Part shown: in pieces, positions 16,101 through 16,313 of the stretch
Layout of the letters: each line of letters starts with the position of its first letter
Position numbering within the stretch: position 1 is the first letter of the stretch
Assembly: GCA_964530165.1 (NCBI GenBank)
Contig: CAZGYE010000107.1
Coordinates: 1-16,313 of the forward strand
Reading direction: 5' to 3'
DNA from: CAZGYE01 sp964530165
GTDB lineage: Bacteria; Planctomycetota; Planctomycetia; Planctomycetales; Planctomycetaceae
Length of the DNA stretch: 16,313 nt
Position numbers and translations under genes: made by a program
The notes under the pieces: model-generated
What the model saw: the letters and a program-made list of their open reading frames with translations, nothing else
Told to the model about the DNA's origin: nothing
The model's database searches: none

Positions 16101-16258
16101 CGAGTTACTTTTCGTCTAACGACCCGGCTCTCTCTTTCGGGCTGGGACAAAGGAACGCCATTGATCGCATAGAAATCGACTGGCCATCCGGCCGGAAGCA
16201 GACCCTCCCAAGTCTCAGCGCGGATCAAACCGTCATCGTTCACGAGCCAGCAGAATGA
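13151..16258 (+). CDS. TPR-repeat / CRTAC1-type fusion protein (FG-GAP + ASPIC/UnbV)
   Basis: A 1035-residue protein in four parts. A very basic N-terminus (about 1-57) leads to one membrane helix (about 59-84). About ten TPR-like helix pairs follow (about 87-463, for example GHYSRALELAPDRTDARFGL and DALLAQGNLELASGQSRRAL). A polar linker (about 463-513) leads to a propeller with seven calcium-type loops, from DYDGDHDLD (about 552) to DLDHDGDVD (about 918). The UnbV/ASPIC domain (about 947-1030) contains RLRLIGLTSHRDAVGARVRI and IEIDWPSGRKQTL. With an in-frame stop at 13142-13144, ATG 13151 is the first possible start. The TPR part should bind proteins. By the positive-inside rule the basic start is cytoplasmic and both TPR and propeller are extracytoplasmic. 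It shares fold and C-terminal domain with the preceding gene and may be a duplication with a TPR addition. TPR/UnbV fusions are, from memory, frequent in planctomycetes. Confidence 0.92.
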   Translation: MNSTSPDRAQRRPTSRRLWRCFRLIRIILKRSGFRRRGAAARRRRARVLRHRLFGWKAQRLAAVVVVLAAALVAAWAITFEVAMWRGYASLEARQHKRAMLWLRLADMLSSEKAELHYLLARCHRRLGEFESVKFHLTRAAEMGWPVAQLRREQWLALAQTGQYDQVKRYWPVLFENPGSDGPEICKAYVTAAFGLFRIKDALGVLDGWERDFPDDPEPHIMRGQLAATQFDWGQAVGHYSRALELAPDRTDARFGLAKALIKQGEIKKASEELRRVLREEPTNLAAKVSSAECMDKLGRRNNARKLLSQVLKKEPDNADALLAQGNLELASGQSRRALSRLQHAAKLRPESREVVYAYARALQAEGRADEARKHFEFVAEATPALLRRKRLVDRLLNSPDDVDLRFEIGALTWRYKSREDGVNWWRSLLLIDPDHRPTHAALAEHYALLGDRERAAHHRALAGDSRWNVDRGAKTSAAPNDHQSRPRGRDNMTRQRPTEKGEKTALSPMNTAARFVDVAPQAGLEFVPRNGREANHATLLETLGVGVALFDYDGDHDLDVFFPGGGYFGDEREILGLPPALFRNDGRLRFTEVTQQAGVAAAPFYSHGAFVGDYDNDGTPDLLVTGYGGLLLYRNNGDGTFTQVAEQAGLTDSSWSTGAAWGDMNSDGHLDLYLAHYVDWSFDNHPFCGPSPEERDTCSPTLFNALSDRFFLSGGDGTFRDATNEVGLVEGGKGLAVLAADLDLDGDLDYYVANDGTPNRLYRNQGKGRLEEIGIMSGAGLNEEAGADGSMGVDLGDFDLDGKPDLWVANFEDQSCALYRNQGDCLFQYVSSQTGVSRLRGVYVGFGTVFFDFDRDGDEDIFVSNGHVVYHSPNAPYRQRPLLFENQKGKQFVNVAPQAGAYTRAPHVGRGVAMGDLDHDGDVDLVVAHTNEPVALLSNRSKSEGHWLRLRLIGLTSHRDAVGARVRIQMGRRTQTRQVKSGASYFSSNDPALSFGLGQRNAIDRIEIDWPSGRKQTLPSLSADQTVIVHEPAE

Positions 16259-16293
16259 AACGCTTCGGATTAGCAGTCTTTTGAAAATTGTTC

Positions 16294-16313
16294 GTAGTAA
16301 CCCGATTCATCGG
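16294..16313 (+). repeat. Partial REP unit of the GTAG family at the window edge
   Basis: GTAGTAACCCGATTCATCGG matches the right-hand unit of the element at 468-514 (read from its outer end) with a single G-to-A change in the head, and keeps the CCCGAT stem and TC loop. It is cut by the window end, 35 bp after the fusion gene stop codon; a second inverted unit probably follows. Confidence 0.75.

Overview
The window most likely comes from a planctomycete (Planctomycetota). This rests on recalled family distributions, not a search. The clues are two CRTAC1-type proteins (FG-GAP/VCBS repeats plus a C-terminal ASPIC/UnbV domain), one with a long TPR front half; a very long secretin with many N-domains; an ECF sigma factor beside an ~80-residue membrane protein; GC-rich DNA; and many short hairpin-forming dispersed repeats between genes. 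No rRNA, tRNA or CRISPR array was seen.

Layout. (1) Bases 1-2776 are a decayed, repeat-rich strip. It holds the broken end of a type IIG-like restriction/methylation gene carrying a 47-bp twin-hairpin repeat (468-514), a four-unit heptamer array (638-665), an intact minus-strand FAD-dependent amine/amino-acid oxidase gene (677-1915), and a gutted IS4/Tn5-type transposase flanked by inverted ~85-bp repeats (1931-2650). (2) Bases 2701-4915 form a minus-strand cluster: promoter candidate, ECF sigma factor, small membrane protein, MscS-type channel, and a clear intrinsic terminator. The gaps between its genes contain heptamer arrays and another twin-hairpin repeat. (3) Bases 4721-5727 are a ~1 kb divergent intergenic region with a third twin-hairpin repeat, other inverted repeats and a 9-bp-period array ahead of the next gene. 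(4) Bases 5728-16258 are a plus-strand group: secretin, a lipoprotein overlapping it by ATGA, a BON-domain exported protein, a membrane-anchored CRTAC1-type protein and a TPR/CRTAC1-type fusion. The window ends inside another copy of the first repeat family.

How the genes may work together (inference). The sigma, small membrane protein and channel genes look like one regulatory/envelope-stress unit. The plus-strand genes all encode envelope or exported products. A secretin with a translationally coupled lipoprotein suggests an outer-membrane channel and an accessory or pilot protein. The two calcium-binding-type propeller proteins could be its cargo or surface partners. No secretion ATPase or inner-membrane platform gene is present, so a complete secretion system is not shown. 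The most distinctive signal is three sequence-unrelated repeat families sharing one architecture: two inverted REP-like units whose stems differ between arms while keeping base pairing.
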